A stretch of 64,000 nucleotides of DNA. It comes from Nocardioides pocheonensis (GTDB lineage: Bacteria > Actinomycetota > Actinomycetes > Propionibacteriales > Nocardioidaceae). Both the position numbers and the translations under genes were made by a program. Each line of letters opens with the position of its first letter. The stretch's first letter is position 1. Shown here piece by piece: positions 8,520 through 17,038 of this stretch. The stretch lies in the NCBI RefSeq assembly GCF_003725535.1, contig NZ_RJSF01000044.1, positions 293,502 to 357,501 on the forward strand. The letters are read 5' to 3'. The notes under the pieces were generated by a model. The model ran no database searches. It saw only the letters and a list, made by a program, of their open reading frames with translations, and was not told the DNA's origin.

Positions 8520-10111
8520 GCCCGACCGCCGACGCTTGGGCGCTGACGGAGGTCCTTGCGCAGGATCTTGCCTGTGGCGGACTTCGGGATGGCGTCGAGG
8601 AACTCGACCTGGCGCACCTTCTTGTGCGGCGCCACCCTCTGAGCGACGTAGTCGATGACGTCGCTGTCGGTCAGGTGGGCTCCTTCGCGGACGACGACGA
8701 ACGCCTTGGGCACCTCTTCGCCGTTGTCATCCTGCGCTCCGACGACGGCCGCGTCCTGCACGCCAGGGTGGGTGAGCAGCAAGGCCTCGAGCTCGGCCGG
8801 CGGGACCTGGTAGCCCTTGTACTTGATGAGCTCCTTGAGCCGGTCGACGACGTGGATCGCGCCATCGGCATCGATCACGGCGAGGTCGCCAGTGTGCAGG
8901 TAGCCGTCCTTGTCGATCATCTCGAGCGTCGCCTCGGGGTTGCTCAGGTAGCCCGCCATCACGTTGGGCCCCTTGACCCACAACTCACCCGGCTCCGAGG
9001 TTCCCGCGTCCGGTGGGGTCACCTCCTGTCCGGAGGAAGGGTCGACCAGCTTGTTGGTGGTGTTGGGCACGGGGAAGCCGACCGAGCTGCGCGCGAGGTC
9101 GTCGCGTCCGATGGGGACGACGTGGCTGACCGGGCTCAGTTCGCTCATGCCGTAGCCCTGGCGGACACGGGTGCCGAGGCGTCGTTCTACGGCTGCGGCA
9201 GTCTCACCGTCGAGTGGCGCGGCCCCAGAGAAGATCGAGTGCACCGACGTCAGGTCGAAGTCCTCGACGAGCGGATTCTTGGCGAGCGCCACCGCCACCG
9301 GGGGGGCGATGAAGAGATAGGTCAGGCGTTGGTCCTGGATCAGCCGAAGGCAGGCCTCGAGGTCGAAGCGCGGCATGGTGACCAGGTGTGCGCGGGCCCG
9401 CAACGCCAGGTTGAGCAGGACCGTCAGTCCGTAGACGTGGAAGAAGGGAAGGACGGCGAGCACCGCGTCGTCGCGTCGGATACCGATGACCTCGTCGCTT
9501 TGCGCCACGTTGGCCACCAGGTTGCGGTGGGTGAGCATGACGCCCTTCGGCACCCCAGTCGTTCCCGACGAGTAGGGCAGGACGGCGACCTGGTCGGGCG
9601 AGATGTCGACACGAGGTGCCGGTGCGCCTTGGGCGAGCAGCGCCGCGAAGTCGTCGTGGCCGGGCATGGCGTCGAGGACGATCAGCCGGTGGGTGGGGAT
9701 ACCGGCCTCGGCCGCAGCGCGGCTGGCCGCATCGAACAACGGCGAAACGGTGACCAGGAACGTGGCGCCGGAGTCCTGGAGTTGCTTGAGGAGGTCCTGG
9801 GCGGTGTAGAGAGCGTTGACAGTCGTCACCGTGCCGCCGGCTCGGAGCACCCCATGGAAGACGGCCGCGAACATCGGCGAGTTAGGGGAGTGGAGTGCCA
9901 CCACGTCACCGATGCGCAGCCCCCGGGCGGCGAAGGCCCCGGCCACGGCCTCGATCTGGGCGACCAGGTCTCCGTAGGAGGTGGTGAGACCGGTGCTGCC
10001 ATCGGTGATGGCCGGTGCAGAGGACTCGGCCGGGGTGATCGCGCCGAACAGGAAGTCGAACACGGTGCACTCAGGTATCTCGACGTCCGGGAAAGGGCTG
10101 GCGATGGGCAT
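8516..10111 (-). CDS. Acyl-CoA ligase, 4-coumarate:CoA-ligase-like (ANL family)
   Basis: The product has 531 residues, a normal length for the AMP-binding (ANL) superfamily. Motifs in order are the ATP loop YSSGTTGVPKG, GYGMSELSP, GELWVKGPNVMAGY, YLHTGDLA, DRLKELIKYKGYQV and the catalytic Lys in PKSATGKILRK. It would activate a carboxylic acid to its CoA thioester through an acyl-adenylate. Its overlap with the importer genes suggests the imported acid is the substrate. It starts 31 bp after the S15-type hydrolase gene. The overall layout resembles 4-coumarate:CoA ligase or medium-chain/aromatic acyl-CoA synthetases, and the real acid is unknown. Confidence 0.87.
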   Translation of the reverse strand: MPIASPFPDVEIPECTVFDFLFGAITPAESSAPAITDGSTGLTTSYGDLVAQIEAVAGAFAARGLRIGDVVALHSPNSPMFAAVFHGVLRAGGTVTTVNALYTAQDLLKQLQDSGATFLVTVSPLFDAASRAAAEAGIPTHRLIVLDAMPGHDDFAALLAQGAPAPRVDISPDQVAVLPYSSGTTGVPKGVMLTHRNLVANVAQSDEVIGIRRDDAVLAVLPFFHVYGLTVLLNLALRARAHLVTMPRFDLEACLRLIQDQRLTYLFIAPPVAVALAKNPLVEDFDLTSVHSIFSGAAPLDGETAAAVERRLGTRVRQGYGMSELSPVSHVVPIGRDDLARSSVGFPVPNTTNKLVDPSSGQEVTPPDAGTSEPGELWVKGPNVMAGYLSNPEATLEMIDKDGYLHTGDLAVIDADGAIHVVDRLKELIKYKGYQVPPAELEALLLTHPGVQDAAVVGAQDDNGEEVPKAFVVVREGAHLTDSDVIDYVAQRVAPHKKVRQVEFLDAIPKSATGKILRKDLRQRPSVGGRA

Positions 10112-10142
10112 GGGGATTCCTCGCAGGCTTCGGGGCTGGTGC

Positions 10143-11900
10143 TCAGCGCGGGATGATCGGGAGGAGGAGGCGCGCCGGGTGCTCCCCTCCTGTGCGCAGC
10201 GTGATCTTGGCCGCCGGAGCGGGGTCGGTCGTGTCGTAGACGGGGCGGTCGACCGGGTCGTCGTGGACGAAAGGCCCTGAGCCGCGCAGTTTGCCGCGGA
10301 TGTTGGACAGCGTGCGGTCCCCGGCGTCCGCGTACTCGTAGTCGTGGCCCTGCACGGTCACTGCCAGGCGGTACCCGGGCGGCAGCACCAGGGAGGTCGG
10401 CCAGATCTCGACATCGACCTCGTAGACCTCGCCCGGCACCAGGGGCTCGCGCACCTGGTGGGGATGGAAGGGGCGGTAGGGCAGGCTTCGCTCGGGGTCG
10501 AGCGCTCGGTGCGAGGCGCGCAGCCAGCCCTGGGCCGGCGGCGAGTTCGGGTCGATGGCCCCGGGGAAGGTCACCTCGCAGCCGTCCGGGTCGAAGACCC
10601 GCACCACCACGAACAGGTCCGCATCGTCGGTGTCGCTCGAGACGTACAGCGTCATCGCGGAGGGGCCGGTGATCTCGAGCGTCTGATCGGAGGTGGCCAG
10701 CTCGAAGGTGACGCCCTCACCCAGCTCGTCGTAGGTCACCTGCGCCGCGGCCGGTAGCCCGGGCGTCAGCTCGCCTCTGGTGGCGTCGAGGTAGAACTCG
10801 GTCCATTCAGTATCCGGCAGGGGCCACGCCTGTGCGGTCCGGTCCTCGAACGTCCCGTCGGCGTTGCGAACGCGTAGGAGGATCGGCGGCTGGTCGTCCC
10901 AGCCGTTGTCGACGCCCTTGAGGAAATGGTCGAAGAACCGCTGCTGCAGGTCCCGCCCGTATTTGGTGTAGTACTCGACCCAGTGTCCGAGGCCGTGCAT
11001 CTCCAGCCACTTCTGCTGGGAGCCCGCGTTGAGGAAGCCCTCGACATTGCCTCGCAGGTGAAGGCCGGCTCCGCCCCAGTTGCCCGCCGAGAGCAGGGGC
11101 ACCTCCAGGAGAGACAGGTCCGGGGTTTGGGCGGCGTAGTACTCGTCGTCGAAGGCGTGGGCGCGGTGGGTCGCACCGTAGTCGCGGCGGTTGGCTCGCA
11201 GTGTGTCCTCGTCCAGTGCGTCGTCGCCGGTCACGCGCTGTCCTGTCACGGCGCTGACCAGGCCGCGGTCGTTCCCGTGCTGAACCGATACGACCTGCAT
11301 CTCGTACCAGTTGCGGGTGAAGGTGGTGAGAATCCCGCCGTGGTGGCTGACCTCGCGATAGTGGTCGCAGGAGCCCTCCCACACGCAGATCGCGGCGAGG
11401 TGCGGCGGTCGCAGGACGCCCACCTGCCACTGGTTCATCGCGTAGTAGGAGATGCCTGAGAGACCGACCTTGCCGGTGCTCCAGGCCTGCGTCCCGGCCC
11501 ATTCGATGCAGTCGTAGAGGTCCTGGGTCTCCTGGGGCGAGAACGGGTCGAGGAAGCCGGGCGAGCGGCCGGTCCCGCGGGTATCGACCCGGACGCACGC
11601 GTAGCCCAGCGGCACCCAGCGCTCGGGGTCGGCGACCTCCCAGTTCTGGAATCGATTGGAGGATCCTTCGGCCACCTCGGGGTGACCGGTCACGAGTTGC
11701 TCCCAGGCGGAGGTGTAGCCCTCCTGGAAGGCCAGCCCCTTGCCGTAGGGCCCGTGGCTCAGTAGGACCGGCGCCTGGACGTCACCTGCCGGCCGGAAGA
11801 CGTCGGCGCGCAGCACCGCCCCGTCGCTCATCGTGATCGGGACATCCCAGTCGACCAGCATCGGTCCCTGCTCGGTGACGATCGTCTCGGTCGTGTTCAT
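10143..11900 (-). CDS. CocE/NonD-type hydrolase (peptidase S15 fold)
   Basis: The product has 585 residues. The N-terminal alpha/beta-hydrolase domain has the nucleophile motif G-I-S-Y-Y-A, preceded by VRVDTRGTGRSPG. Around residues 350-560 lies the C-terminal jelly-roll domain of X-Pro dipeptidyl peptidases and cocaine esterase (LYVSSDTDDADLFVVVRVFDPDG). Such enzymes hydrolyse esters or amides, including aromatic esters and macrotetrolides (NonD). It is the first gene of the nine-gene minus-strand operon and is divergent from the GAF-PucR regulator, which probably controls it. A plausible role is release of an organic acid from an ester before CoA ligation. No signal peptide is visible, so it is likely cytoplasmic. 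Confidence 0.82.
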   Translation of the reverse strand: MNTTETIVTEQGPMLVDWDVPITMSDGAVLRADVFRPAGDVQAPVLLSHGPYGKGLAFQEGYTSAWEQLVTGHPEVAEGSSNRFQNWEVADPERWVPLGYACVRVDTRGTGRSPGFLDPFSPQETQDLYDCIEWAGTQAWSTGKVGLSGISYYAMNQWQVGVLRPPHLAAICVWEGSCDHYREVSHHGGILTTFTRNWYEMQVVSVQHGNDRGLVSAVTGQRVTGDDALDEDTLRANRRDYGATHRAHAFDDEYYAAQTPDLSLLEVPLLSAGNWGGAGLHLRGNVEGFLNAGSQQKWLEMHGLGHWVEYYTKYGRDLQQRFFDHFLKGVDNGWDDQPPILLRVRNADGTFEDRTAQAWPLPDTEWTEFYLDATRGELTPGLPAAAQVTYDELGEGVTFELATSDQTLEITGPSAMTLYVSSDTDDADLFVVVRVFDPDGCEVTFPGAIDPNSPPAQGWLRASHRALDPERSLPYRPFHPHQVREPLVPGEVYEVDVEIWPTSLVLPPGYRLAVTVQGHDYEYADAGDRTLSNIRGKLRGSGPFVHDDPVDRPVYDTTDPAPAAKITLRTGGEHPARLLLPIIPR

Positions 11901-12016
11901 GAGTATCGCTGCTCTCTCGTCGGGGTGTGATCACGGTCTCAATCGCTCGCGCGGGCAGCAATGTCTGCGACGCCAGTGTTCGGCGGCTGTGTGTGTTCTC
12001 CGCTACACTCGCGGGA

Positions 12017-13789
12017 GTGAGCCGGCCGCCCGATGTGGACCTCCGGTCATGGCTGTCAGCCATCTCCGGACTGACAGCTGCGGTCAACGTTGGACACGAC
12101 CTGCCTGAGCTTCTCGAGTTGGTCGCGGAGACAGCGCGCCACCTGCTTGACCTCGACTTCTGCGGCATCATGCTGCCCTCGGACGACGGGACCAGCTTGC
12201 GCATCGCCGCCGCGAGCGGCCTGCCGGGCGAGTACGTCGCCACGATCAACGAGACGCGACCCATCGCGCTGGAACCCGATGCGTCCCGTGGCGCGCCGGC
12301 CAGCCGGGCGTTCCGCTCCGGGAAGCCGTCAAGCGTTTCCGACGTCGAGCTCGAACCGGTGTCGTCGTGGTCCCATGTCGCGCGCGAGCAGGGCTACCGC
12401 TCGATCCTCGCCGTCCCGCTCGTGACGACAGCTGGCGTCCTCGGCACCCTGAACAGCTACCGGTCCGCGGTGCACCAGTTCACCACCGAGGAGGTCGAGC
12501 AGCTCGCTCTCCTGGCGGAGCACGCGGCGATCGCGATCAGGTCGGCCCAGGTGCTCGACGACCTGCGTGAGCAGCACGAGCTGATCGTCCGCTCGGAGCA
12601 GATCCACGACCGCTTCGTGCGCATCGCCGCCGAGTCCGGTGGGGTGGCGGGGATCGCCACGGCCCTCTGCGAGCTCGTTGGCTGCGAGGTGACCGTGCTC
12701 GACTCCGACGGCGAGGTTCTCGCGACCGAGCCCGCCCGACGGCCCGCCCCGGAGGCCCCGGTCGTGGTTCCTCAGCGCGAGGTGGGTGAGCGTCGGTTCG
12801 TCCGTGACGATGGTCCCGATGCCGTCGCCGACGTCGTCCTTGACGGCACGGTCGTCGCGATCGTGCGGCTGGCGGGCCAAGCCGGGCGGCTGGACCCGCT
12901 CGGCGTCCGGGCCGTTGAGCACGCCTGTGTGGTGCTTGCGCTCGAGGTGCTGCGACAACGCACTGCGGCAGCGGTGGAGGCCCGGCTGCGTGGAGACCTC
13001 CTCATCGACCTCATCGGCGGTGCAGACCCGAACGCGAAGTCCGTCCGCGAACGCGCTCGCCTGATGGGGCACCAGTTGGCTGCGGAGCATCATGTGGTCG
13101 TGGCCGAGGCGCACGGCCGCGGGGTGAGTCCGGCAGGCGAGCCGGTGCGCGATGCGGTGGAGCTGGCACGACGAGCGGCCGCCGAGGCGCTCCGCCGGAC
13201 CTCCCACCTGCGTCCCCGTCCCCTTATCGGGGCGTTGCGCGGGGTCGTGGTCGCGCTGTGGCCCTCGGAGATCACGACTCCCTCGGGGGAGGATGTGCTC
13301 CGTCGTGCCATCGCCGCCACCTATGGGGGAGCGACGTCGACGGTTGCCGTGGTGCCGCCAGCTGGCGCCGGCCTCGCTGCGGCGTACCGGACCGCCCGCG
13401 GTGCCCTCGCCTTCGCGGCGGCGGAGCCAGGATCCGATCGTGTGGTCACCCTCGACGACCTGGGCGCGGCCGGCCCGCTACTCCAGTTCGCCGAGCCTGC
13501 CGCGTTGCGCCGCTACGCCGACCGCACGGTGGGACCGGTCATCCGCTACGACGCCGACCACGGGACCGACCTGCTGCGCACGCTCCGCGCCTACCTCGAT
13601 GCGGACCTCGACCGCGCCGCGACGGCGGAGCTGCTGGTGGTCCACCCCAACACCGTGAGCCAGCGAATCCGGAGAGTGGAGTCGCTCACGGGCCTGAACC
13701 TGCGCTCGCCGCGGTCTGTGGTCGAGGCCCGCACCGCCCTGCTCCTGTCCGACGTCGCTCGCGCCGGGGAGCACGGCGTCGTCAATTGA
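12017..13789 (+). CDS. GAF-domain PucR/CdaR-type regulator
   Basis: The product has 590 residues. A GAF sensor domain lies at about 20-170 (LLELVAETARHLLDLDFCGIML, then YRSILAVPLVTTAGVLGTLNSY), followed by a middle region. The C-terminal PucR-type helix-turn-helix is TLRAYLDADLDRAATAELLVVHPNTVSQRIRRVESL. I chose the GTG at 12017 because TACACT at 12004-12009 stands 7 bp before it, the arrangement of a leaderless transcript. An alternative GTG at 11927 would leave only 26 bp to the divergent hydrolase gene. It lies between and probably controls the two catabolic gene sets of island A, with the GAF domain sensing a substrate or intermediate. Its stop overlaps that of the convergent lyase gene by 8 bp. 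Confidence 0.82.
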   Translation: MSRPPDVDLRSWLSAISGLTAAVNVGHDLPELLELVAETARHLLDLDFCGIMLPSDDGTSLRIAAASGLPGEYVATINETRPIALEPDASRGAPASRAFRSGKPSSVSDVELEPVSSWSHVAREQGYRSILAVPLVTTAGVLGTLNSYRSAVHQFTTEEVEQLALLAEHAAIAIRSAQVLDDLREQHELIVRSEQIHDRFVRIAAESGGVAGIATALCELVGCEVTVLDSDGEVLATEPARRPAPEAPVVVPQREVGERRFVRDDGPDAVADVVLDGTVVAIVRLAGQAGRLDPLGVRAVEHACVVLALEVLRQRTAAAVEARLRGDLLIDLIGGADPNAKSVRERARLMGHQLAAEHHVVVAEAHGRGVSPAGEPVRDAVELARRAAAEALRRTSHLRPRPLIGALRGVVVALWPSEITTPSGEDVLRRAIAATYGGATSTVAVVPPAGAGLAAAYRTARGALAFAAAEPGSDRVVTLDDLGAAGPLLQFAEPAALRRYADRTVGPVIRYDADHGTDLLRTLRAYLDADLDRAATAELLVVHPNTVSQRIRRVESLTGLNLRSPRSVVEARTALLLSDVARAGEHGVVN

Positions 13790-14621
13790 CCGGCCGCCGC
13801 TGGGCCCGGCAGAGGATATCTCGCGCCCGGACCTCCACCGGCCGGTCCACCATCGCGCCGTCGACGGCTCGAGCGCCGCCCTGGGCGCCGGTCTCGACGA
13901 CGCGCTCGGCCCAGGCGACCTGGGCGGCCGTCGGGGCGAATCCCTGAGCCGCGGCCGCAACCTGCCGCGGGTGGATGCACAACTTGCCGCGAAAGCCCAG
14001 CGACGCGGCGTGGTCGGCGTCCGACCGAATCAGTTCCACGTCGTCGATCATCGTGGTGACGCCGTCGACCGGCCCTGTCAGTCCGGCGGCGGAGGACGCG
14101 AGCACGAGCATCGACCGGGCCGCTAGCAGCGTCGTGCGGTCATTCGGATCAACGCCGAGCGCACTGGCCAGATCGACGTTGCCCAGTGCCATCCGGCGCA
14201 CTCCCGGCGCGGCCGCGATCGCGCCGGCGCCGAGCAGCCCGCGCGCGGACTCGACGAGGGCGACCACCTCGGTCCCTGGTCCCAACGTCGCAGTGACCGC
14301 CTCGACGTCCGCGGCGGACTCCGCCTTGGCCAGCATCACCGCCGGCGACGTGCCCCCCAGCGCTGCCAGGTCGGCCACTTGGTCCTCAGTACCTGTCGCG
14401 CTGATCCTCACGACGGCGTCGTTGCCGGCGGCGAGCCACGCGGCGACTTCCTGCCGCGCAAACGTCCGCTCCGACGGTGCGACGCCGTCCTCGAGGTCGA
14501 GGACGACCACGTCGGCGCCCGACGCGGCGGCTCGGGCAAATCGGTCCGGTCGGGCTCCCGGCACGAACAGGAACGTGGTCGCCCAGGAGAGGTCCCCGCC
14601 GGCCTCGCCGGTCGGGGTCAC
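13782..14621 (-). CDS. HpcH/HpaI aldolase/citrate-lyase-like (CitE) protein
   Basis: A 279-residue TIM-barrel protein of the CitE / malyl-CoA lyase family. The opening FLFVPGARPDRFARAAASGADVVVLDLEDGV, the Mg-binding Glu in VALVESARGLL and the Asp in LGNVDLASALG are all present, as is GKLCIHPRQ near the end. These enzymes cleave or form C-C bonds in acyl-CoA or acyl-lactate substrates (malyl-CoA, citramalyl-CoA). With the adjacent CoA-transferase it could cleave a hydroxyacyl-CoA to acetyl-CoA/propionyl-CoA and a keto acid. Its start overlaps the end of the muconolactone-isomerase-like gene by four bases. Confidence 0.83.
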   Translation of the reverse strand: MTPTGEAGGDLSWATTFLFVPGARPDRFARAAASGADVVVLDLEDGVAPSERTFARQEVAAWLAAGNDAVVRISATGTEDQVADLAALGGTSPAVMLAKAESAADVEAVTATLGPGTEVVALVESARGLLGAGAIAAAPGVRRMALGNVDLASALGVDPNDRTTLLAARSMLVLASSAAGLTGPVDGVTTMIDDVELIRSDADHAASLGFRGKLCIHPRQVAAAAQGFAPTAAQVAWAERVVETGAQGGARAVDGAMVDRPVEVRARDILCRAQRRPVN

Positions 14622-14902
14622 GGGGTTGCCTCGAGATAGTGCTCTGCCAGGGCCTCGACCTGGATCGTCATGTGGGCGAAGGCCGGCAGATCGGCGAGGA
14701 GCTCATGTAGGCGGGAGGCGTCCGGCGCGGACCAGACACCGACGTTCGCCGTCGTCCCCGGTACTCGCCAGATCCGGCGGATCGTGCCCTGCTCACGATA
14801 GGCACGCCCGACCTTTCCCTCCTCGGCCAACACGGCGGTCCAACTGTCGTCGTCCATGCCCGAGGGGCGGGTGAGGACGATGCGCACGAGGTATTCAGCC
14901 AT
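14618..14902 (-). CDS. Muconolactone delta-isomerase-like protein
   Basis: A 94-residue protein starting MAEYLVRIVLTRP. It matches the ferredoxin-like dimeric alpha-beta barrel of muconolactone isomerase (about 90-96 residues): LVR opening, RAYREQGTIRRIWRVPGTTANVGVWSAPDASRLHELLADLPAF and a terminal MTIQVEAL. An upstream Met would add eight residues, but this ATG overlaps the CoA-transferase stop by 8 bp and fits the family length. Classical CatC isomerises muconolactone in the beta-ketoadipate pathway. No catA or catB is nearby, so a related enol-lactone isomerisation is more likely. Confidence 0.75.
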   Translation of the reverse strand: MAEYLVRIVLTRPSGMDDDSWTAVLAEEGKVGRAYREQGTIRRIWRVPGTTANVGVWSAPDASRLHELLADLPAFAHMTIQVEALAEHYLEATP

Positions 14903-16055
14903 GGCTGTGCTCCCGAGTGCGTGCATGGAAGCCCTCCCCGGTGTGTTCCCCGAGAGCGGGCACGCGGGGCACCTCCTGCGCCCGATGGTCGGCGAAGCGG
15001 AACGGCGGCGCGACGACCGTGGCGGTTGCGCCGTGGGGCAGTTGCACCGGTCGCCAGCGGTGCTCCGCCACGAGCTGCGGGTGCGCCACTACGTCGGCGG
15101 TTCGGTTGAGCCGGCCCCAAGGAATCCCGGCACGGTCAAAGGCTGCGGCGAGCGCGCCGGACGTCTGCCCTCGCACAGCCGATGCCACCGCGCCCTCCAC
15201 CTCGTCGCGGTGTGCCAGCCGCCCCGAGTTCTTCTCCAGCCGGTCGTCGCCGGCCATGTCGTCCAGTCCCAGAACCTCGCACAGCAGTCGCCATTGCCGG
15301 TCGTTTTGAACTGCGACGTTGACAGTGACGCCGTCGGCAGCGACAAAGGGACCGTAGGGCGTGATGGTGGCATGCCGCGTCCCGGCCGGCTCGATGTCGA
15401 CCCCGCCTTCTTTGTGGGCCAGCAGCAGGGGACTCATCCACTCGACCAGGACGTCGAACATCGAGACGTGGATGCGTTCGCCCACACCGGTGGCGTCACG
15501 TGAGTGCAGCGCCGCGAGAATTGCGGTCGCGGCGTAGATGCCGCCGCCGAGGTCCGCCAGCGACACCCCAGGCTTGGCCGGTACGTCGGGCGTGCCGGTG
15601 TTGGCCGTCACCCCGGCCTCGCCCTGGACGAGCAGGTCGAACGCCTTGCGCTCACGGTAAGGGCCGTCGGGTCCGTAGCCGCTGATCTGGCACGTGATCA
15701 ACCTGGGGTTGATCTCGGCCAGCTCCTGCTCGGACACGATGCGCTCGACCGCTCCCGGACTGAGGTTGGAGATGAACACGTCCGCCTCCGTGAGCAGCCG
15801 GCGCAGCGCGGCGGCACCCTCGGTCGACTTCAGGTCCAGCGCGACTGATCGCTTGCCGTAGTTGAGCCACACGAAGTGCGACGCGACGCCGTCCACGAAG
15901 GTGTCGTAATCGCGGGCGAAGTCCCCGCCGTCCGGCCGTTCGACCTTGATCACATCTGCGCCGAGGTCGGCGAGGTGGCGCGAGCACAGCGGCGCTGCGA
16001 CGGCCTGCTCGAGGGCGAGCACGCGCAGTCCCTGTAGTGGGCCGGTGCCACTCAT
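14895..16055 (-). CDS. CaiB/BaiF family (class III) CoA-transferase
   Basis: A 386-residue family III CoA-transferase. It begins LQGLRVLALEQAVAAPLCSRHLADLGADVIKVERPDGGDFARDY and carries the conserved GKRSVALDLKSTEG and FVWLNYG segments. The catalytic Asp is in VFISNLSPGAVERI / FDLLVQGEAG. The first part also resembles alpha-methylacyl-CoA racemase, and both activities occur in the family. Four-base overlap with the metallo-hydrolase gene and 8-bp overlap with the isomerase gene place it in one tight operon. It would transfer CoA between acids so that the lyase can act. Confidence 0.87.
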   Translation of the reverse strand: MSGTGPLQGLRVLALEQAVAAPLCSRHLADLGADVIKVERPDGGDFARDYDTFVDGVASHFVWLNYGKRSVALDLKSTEGAAALRRLLTEADVFISNLSPGAVERIVSEQELAEINPRLITCQISGYGPDGPYRERKAFDLLVQGEAGVTANTGTPDVPAKPGVSLADLGGGIYAATAILAALHSRDATGVGERIHVSMFDVLVEWMSPLLLAHKEGGVDIEPAGTRHATITPYGPFVAADGVTVNVAVQNDRQWRLLCEVLGLDDMAGDDRLEKNSGRLAHRDEVEGAVASAVRGQTSGALAAAFDRAGIPWGRLNRTADVVAHPQLVAEHRWRPVQLPHGATATVVAPPFRFADHRAQEVPRVPALGEHTGEGFHARTREHSHG

Positions 16056-17038
16056 AAGCCGAACCTCAGCACCGTGCCGACCGCTGGCTGCACGTAGCGC
16101 TCGGGCATCTCGCGCGAGAATGCCGTGTGCGTGTGCAGGCCGCTGCAGTGCATCGGCACGACGTGGGAGACCTCGCGCTCGCGTAGGCCGGCGGCCGTGA
16201 GGTCGACGTTCTCCCGCGGTGTCGTCGGGAAGCCGAGGTGGAAGCCGCCCAGGACCGCGGTGACCGGACGCGGACCGCAGATCTCCCGGGCCCGGTCGAT
16301 GGTGTTGAGGACGCCGGCGTGGGCGCAGCCCGTCAGGACGACCAGGCCCGCGTCCCTGACGTCGATGACCAGGCCCTGCTCGTCGAGCACTTCGTCCAGA
16401 CCGTAGGTCCCGTCGGAGCGCACTTGATAGAGGCCGGGGGCGTGGTCAGCCGGAGGCGGGACCGGGCCCTCGAACGGCACGGAGCGCGGGATGAAACCGG
16501 TCGTGTAGATGCCGCAACCGAGGTCAAGTGCGCCTCCGCTGAGCACTGGCAGGCCGCCACGTCGCTCTACGCCGTCGATCGTGAAGGTCTGGTTGTAGTA
16601 CGCCGCGGTCCGCCCGTCGCCCATCACGGCGTACCTCGGCAGGAAGGCGCCGGAGCCGGTGGAGACCGGCATGGGCCGGTGGAGTGTGTCGAGGAAGGAG
16701 TACAGGCCGCCGTAGTGGTCGGGGTGCCCGTGGCTGATGACGACGTGCTGGATCTGGCTGGCGTCTACCTCCAGCACTCGCAGGTTGTGCAGCAGCACGG
16801 TCCCGGTCAGACCTGCGTCGAAGAGTACGACGGACTCGTGCCGGCCGCTGCGCGCGCGGACGAGCAAGCTGATGCCGTTCTCCGCCTGGGGCGGGGTCAT
16901 GCGTGAGTCGAAGTGGTCGATCAGCCCCGAGCGGACGCAGTGCCCGCCGTCCCCCAGGTCGAGGTCGGGCAGGAGCATGTCGACCCAGTTCTCGACCAGG
17001 ATGGTGATCTCGACCGAGTCGGCCTGGAAGACGCTCAT
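16052..17038 (-). CDS. MBL-fold metallo-hydrolase (COG1237-like)
   Basis: A 328-residue metallo-beta-lactamase-fold protein with the metal motif S-H-G-H-P-D-H-Y-G-G, then TGCAHAGVLNTIDRA and GGFHLGFP. These three segments are typical of the COG1237 branch related to archaeal dihydropterin synthases and plant/bacterial hydrolases, rather than of lactamases. The ATG at 17038 overlaps the cyclase stop by one base (TGATG). A longer frame to 17137 lacks a supported start. It may hydrolyse a lactone or thioester in this pathway, and the substrate is unknown. Confidence 0.8.
   Translation of the reverse strand: MSVFQADSVEITILVENWVDMLLPDLDLGDGGHCVRSGLIDHFDSRMTPPQAENGISLLVRARSGRHESVVLFDAGLTGTVLLHNLRVLEVDASQIQHVVISHGHPDHYGGLYSFLDTLHRPMPVSTGSGAFLPRYAVMGDGRTAAYYNQTFTIDGVERRGGLPVLSGGALDLGCGIYTTGFIPRSVPFEGPVPPPADHAPGLYQVRSDGTYGLDEVLDEQGLVIDVRDAGLVVLTGCAHAGVLNTIDRAREICGPRPVTAVLGGFHLGFPTTPRENVDLTAAGLREREVSHVVPMHCSGLHTHTAFSREMPERYVQPAVGTVLRFGL

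Noticed and set aside
14618..14902. Classical catC of the beta-ketoadipate pathway
   Set aside because: Fold similarity is clear but catA, catB and the downstream pca genes are absent, so no gene symbol was given.
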